This document shows, piece after piece, positions 51,314 to 53,538 of a DNA stretch of 53,538 bases (the first letter of the stretch is position 1; every line of letters begins with the position of its first letter). Source of the DNA: an uncultured Eubacteriales bacterium (lineage in GTDB: Bacteria > Bacillota > Clostridia > Oscillospirales > Oscillospiraceae). The position numbers and the translations under genes are program-made. The stretch covers positions 1-53,538 of the forward strand of contig OMTF01000039.1 of assembly GCA_900313925.1 (NCBI GenBank), written 5' to 3'. The notes beneath the pieces were generated by a model. It did no database searches. It was not told the DNA's origin and saw only the letters and a list, made by a program, of their open reading frames with translations.

Positions 51314-52135
51314 TTGGCAGATTCGGACAAAATAGACCGGCAGGACACCAGCCGGAAAATGGACGACATGGTTCGGGACGCGGTAAACGGGGCTACTGCC
51401 GGGCAGATGATTCTCGTACAGGAAGCACTGAACGCAAATCTGACGGACGATGTAAAGCAGCTTGTCGGTTCCGTTGTGGAATACAAAGAAATGATGATGC
51501 GCTACACATGTGCCATCAAGGAAATAAAAACGAAATTTGACGTGCTCAACACGGAATTCAACGTCCGTTACCAGCGCAACCCCATAAGTTCCATAACCTA
51601 TCGGCTGAAGGAAACCATGAGCATTGCGGAAAAACTGGAGCGCCGGGGTCTTCCTTTTACCATCGATGCGATTCAGAACAACATCAATGACGTAGCCGGT
51701 ATCCGCGTCATCTGTTCGTATTTAGACGATATTTACCTGATTGCCGATGCATTTCTGAAGCAGGACGACATTACTCTTATTAAGCGGAAGGACTACATCG
51801 CACAGCCGAAACCTAATGGATACCGAAGCCTGCACCTAATTGTGAGCGTTCCAGTCTTCTTTGCCAATGAAAAAAGAGAGATGCGGGCAGAAGTGCAGAT
51901 CCGGACCATCGCCATGGATTTCTGGGCCAGTCTGGAGCATGAGCTGAAATACCATAAAAACATCCCAGATCAGAAACGGATTGTTCGGGATCTGAAAGAC
52001 TGTGCGGACACCATTCATGACACCGATCTCCGCATGCTCCGCATCCGAAACAGGATAACCGATAAAAAGCCGGATCCTTCGGAGGAAGATTTGCTTTACG
52101 AAAAATTCATGAAGCTTGATATTAAGGTCGAATGA
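51314..52135 (+). CDS. relQ: Small alarmone synthetase, RelQ/SAS type
   Basis: 273 residues. It has a RelA/SpoT synthetase domain only and no hydrolase domain. Motifs: YRLKETMSIAEKLERRG, DVAGIRVICSYLDDIY, the substrate loop KRKDYIAQPKPNGYRSLHL, and AEVQIRTIAMDFWASLEHELKY. It makes (p)ppGpp or pGpp. An extra N-terminal segment of about 50 residues precedes the usual RelQ start. The start is TTG 51314, seven bases after AGGAGGG. No strong promoter is visible, though TTAACA and TAAAAT occur with poor spacing upstream. Confidence 0.92.
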   Translation: MADSDKIDRQDTSRKMDDMVRDAVNGATAGQMILVQEALNANLTDDVKQLVGSVVEYKEMMMRYTCAIKEIKTKFDVLNTEFNVRYQRNPISSITYRLKETMSIAEKLERRGLPFTIDAIQNNINDVAGIRVICSYLDDIYLIADAFLKQDDITLIKRKDYIAQPKPNGYRSLHLIVSVPVFFANEKREMRAEVQIRTIAMDFWASLEHELKYHKNIPDQKRIVRDLKDCADTIHDTDLRMLRIRNRITDKKPDPSEEDLLYEKFMKLDIKVE

Positions 52136-52220
52136 TAAAGCGCTTCCGCCACGGCGGAATCAATTTATCTGAATCTGTCGCAAAATTATCGCATGGCAGA
52201 ATGTTCAGAACGAAAAAAGG

Positions 52221-52257
52221 CCCGCAATTGCCTAATTTACAAGACAGTTGCGGGTTT
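52221..52257 (+). terminator. Hairpin after relQ, terminator-like, at the island edge
   Basis: CCCGCAATTG (52221-52230) pairs with CAGTTGCGGG (52245-52254) with one mismatch, followed by only three T's. A second hairpin TTCCGCC-AC-GGCGGAA lies at 52144-52159 just after the relQ stop. Confidence 0.55.
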
Positions 52258-52742
52258 CACTTCTGGTGGACCTATCGGAAACCTATTCAAACAATTACAA
52301 AATAATTCGTGATTTCGTCAAGAGCCACGCTACTACCCCTGTTAAACCAGGTATAGAGCATTGTACCAACAATACGCCCTATGACCCCAATTGTATAGTA
52401 AAAACTATCAAACAGCAACAGAAAAACTTATCTGAGCTAGAAATTCAAACTATCTGCAAGAAGTATCAGAGTGGATCCTCGAGCTATGAGCTAGCCAAAG
52501 AGTTCAACTGTCATCGCAGTACTATCACAGCAGCACTCAGGCGAAATGGCATAGAAGTATCCCATAAGGCAACCACGAAACCAGAACTTGTCAAAAGAGT
52601 AATAGAGCTATACGCAGAAATGAAGACGCCAAAAGAAGTTGGAGCTATCGTTGGAATTACTGGCGATACGGTCAGAAGAATTCTCAAAGAGAACGGCATA
52701 CATATCCGGAGGAGTTGGGAGTATCCAAAATCAAAAGATTAA
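52248..52742 (+). CDS. Tandem helix-turn-helix protein, probably the 5'-truncated end of a recombinase
   Basis: Up to 164 residues with two HTH units: LSELEIQTICKKYQSGSSSY with ELAKEFNCHRSTITAALRRN (about 61-100) and VIELYAEMKTPKEVGAIVGI with TGDTVRRILKENG. Both look like the DNA-binding C-termini of Hin-type or large serine recombinases; no catalytic domain is present. The only upstream start codons (TTG 52248, GTG 52263) lie in or next to the relQ terminator without a ribosome binding site. The 5' part may therefore be missing. Base composition is clearly more AT-rich than the rest of the window. Confidence 0.5.
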   Translation: MRVSLLVDLSETYSNNYKIIRDFVKSHATTPVKPGIEHCTNNTPYDPNCIVKTIKQQQKNLSELEIQTICKKYQSGSSSYELAKEFNCHRSTITAALRRNGIEVSHKATTKPELVKRVIELYAEMKTPKEVGAIVGITGDTVRRILKENGIHIRRSWEYPKSKD

Positions 52743-52810
52743 AATATATAATAAATCCAGAACATACAATACGATCTATTTATATCAAAAGCTAAACCAA
52801 GAAAGTCGTC

Positions 52811-53404
52811 ATGAAAAGTGCAGAAATTCAAAAACAACTACAAATGACATATAAGGAACTCGTAAAATACCTCCTAGGGAAATACGGCCCATCCAAATAC
52901 GATTACTTCCAAACAGAATCCTGTAAGACTAAGAACCGAAAAGTCTCAAGAACTAGCGAAGGACTATATTGTCACCATATCGACGAAGACAAAGCAATAA
53001 TGCTCAGCAATGATAAATATGCACAATCAAATCCATTCGAGTATCAAAAAGCCGACAGGTTAGTATATTGCAACGCCTTGGAGCACTTAATATTGCACAT
53101 AAAAATTGTAGAGGAGCCACGAGACGAAAGCGCAAACGAAATGGAACTACAAGGAATAGGAGGTGCCGTAAATTGGCTGTGTCCTCAAATTAACGACTAC
53201 TATAACGGGTATGAATACAAGCAGGCCTATATGCAAAAAGTGTTTAGCCTTATAAAAGATAATTTCGACGACTACATAGACATACTAGACTACTTTCTAG
53301 GTGCCATACAGGGGAATCCATGGTACGAACTACGAATCACGAAAGAGAGCCTATCACGAGGATATGATGGTAAAATCGTTCAGAAAATCTATGAAAGACT
53401 CTAG
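52811..53404 (+). CDS. HNH-like putative nuclease
   Basis: 197 residues. The segment GLYCHHIDEDKA (about 52-63) and RLVYCNALEHLILHIKI (about 83-99) gives His-His, then Asn and His in the spacing of HNH/His-Me finger proteins such as phage-type endonucleases (HHI...N..EH..LH). The C-terminal 90 residues are unclassified. The family was not identified beyond this motif. AT-rich codon usage and the neighbouring truncated HTH gene suggest an accessory element. The frame stays open after its TAG stop; see the next entry. Confidence 0.55.
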   Translation: MKSAEIQKQLQMTYKELVKYLLGKYGPSKYDYFQTESCKTKNRKVSRTSEGLYCHHIDEDKAIMLSNDKYAQSNPFEYQKADRLVYCNALEHLILHIKIVEEPRDESANEMELQGIGGAVNWLCPQINDYYNGYEYKQAYMQKVFSLIKDNFDDYIDILDYFLGAIQGNPWYELRITKESLSRGYDGKIVQKIYERL

Positions 53405-53434
53405 AAGGCCATCCTAAAAGAATTCCATAGGTAT

Positions 53435-53538
53435 ATGTTCCTGATGAGAGATATGGCTCAAGACCTGCGTTATGGGTATGACATAGTCGGAAAGCTCTGG
53501 GTTAAATACTCTGAGACAGAACGTGGCGGATGGAGTAT
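53435..53538 (+). CDS. Partial ORF running off the window
   Basis: ATG 53435 opens a frame reading MFLMRDMAQDLRYGYDIVGK and continuing to the edge with no stop. It is in the same frame as the HNH-like gene, separated by that gene's TAG and ten codons. It may be a separate gene or the continuation of an interrupted one. Confidence 0.3.
   Translation, partial: MFLMRDMAQDLRYGYDIVGKLWVKYSETERGGWS

Noticed and set aside
52258..52290. Sequence TGGTGGACCTATCGG resembling the reverse complement of a tRNA 3' end (possible attachment site)
   Set aside because: The expected T-arm complement does not follow and no cloverleaf can be drawn; resemblance is limited to about 15 bases.
1..53538. CRISPR arrays, tRNA and rRNA genes, complete insertion sequences
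   Set aside because: None seen: no regularly spaced repeats, no cloverleaf-forming segments and no transposase genes recognised by reading; no computational scan was possible.

Overview
The window looks like a chromosomal segment of an anaerobic Firmicute of class Clostridia, most likely Lachnospiraceae-like. This is inferred from gene content and order, not from any database search. The evidence is a classic rimP-nusA-rnpM-ylxQ-infB-rbfA-nrnA-truB-ribF operon, a dcw cluster with a PASTA-bearing SpoVD/FtsI-type transpeptidase, a phoH-ybeY-era-recO-mutS2 operon, and a TetM-like GTPase fused to a NYN nuclease. No tRNA, rRNA, CRISPR array or intact insertion sequence was seen.

Layout. (1) 1-4.8 kb, plus strand: a TetM/EF-G-like GTPase fused to a YacP/Rae1-like NYN nuclease, overlapped by rqcP (ylmH), then a DEDDh exonuclease. 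(2) 5.1-13.3 kb, minus strand: the nine-gene transcription/translation operon rimP to ribF, with a promoter and a strong leader hairpin. (3) 13.4-19.9 kb: a VanY-type carboxypeptidase, a His-rich CsoR, and a copper-handling operon (unknown membrane protein, CopA, HMA-TauE/SafE-like protein) divergent from a TetR regulator. (4) 20-31.5 kb, minus strand: tenA, ftsZ, then a reduced dcw cluster (mraZ, rsmH, ftsL, spoVD/ftsI, mraY, ftsW, murG, ftsQ) lacking every Mur ligase gene and murB. (5) 31.6-32.9 kb: a gene-poor gap with two degraded ORFs. (6) 32.9-36.8 kb: a coiled-coil protein, coaD, rsmD, uvrC, HPr. (7) 37-42.6 kb: mutS2, recO, era, ybeY, phoH. (8) 42.6-51.2 kb: a two-part chromate transporter, pgcA, a DUF2007-like protein, a broken rlmH, murA, a NUDIX hydrolase, a TRIC-family protein, a DUF368 transporter and an ImmA/IrrE peptidase. 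(9) 51.3-52.1 kb, plus strand: a RelQ-type alarmone synthetase. (10) From about 52.2 kb to the end: AT-rich DNA of foreign appearance, with a truncated tandem-HTH protein and an HNH-like protein.

How the genes work together. The window is rich in ribosome maturation and rescue functions: RimP, RbfA, RsmH, RsmD, Era, YbeY, TruB, IF2, RqcP, MutS2 and the GTPase-NYN fusion. The most interesting unit is the fusion plus rqcP pair. A ribosome-binding translational GTPase carries a nuclease domain of the family that cuts mRNA in the ribosomal A site, and it is translationally coupled to a ribosome-quality-control factor. The most striking anomaly is rlmH, which lacks a normal start codon and carries a one-base frameshift.
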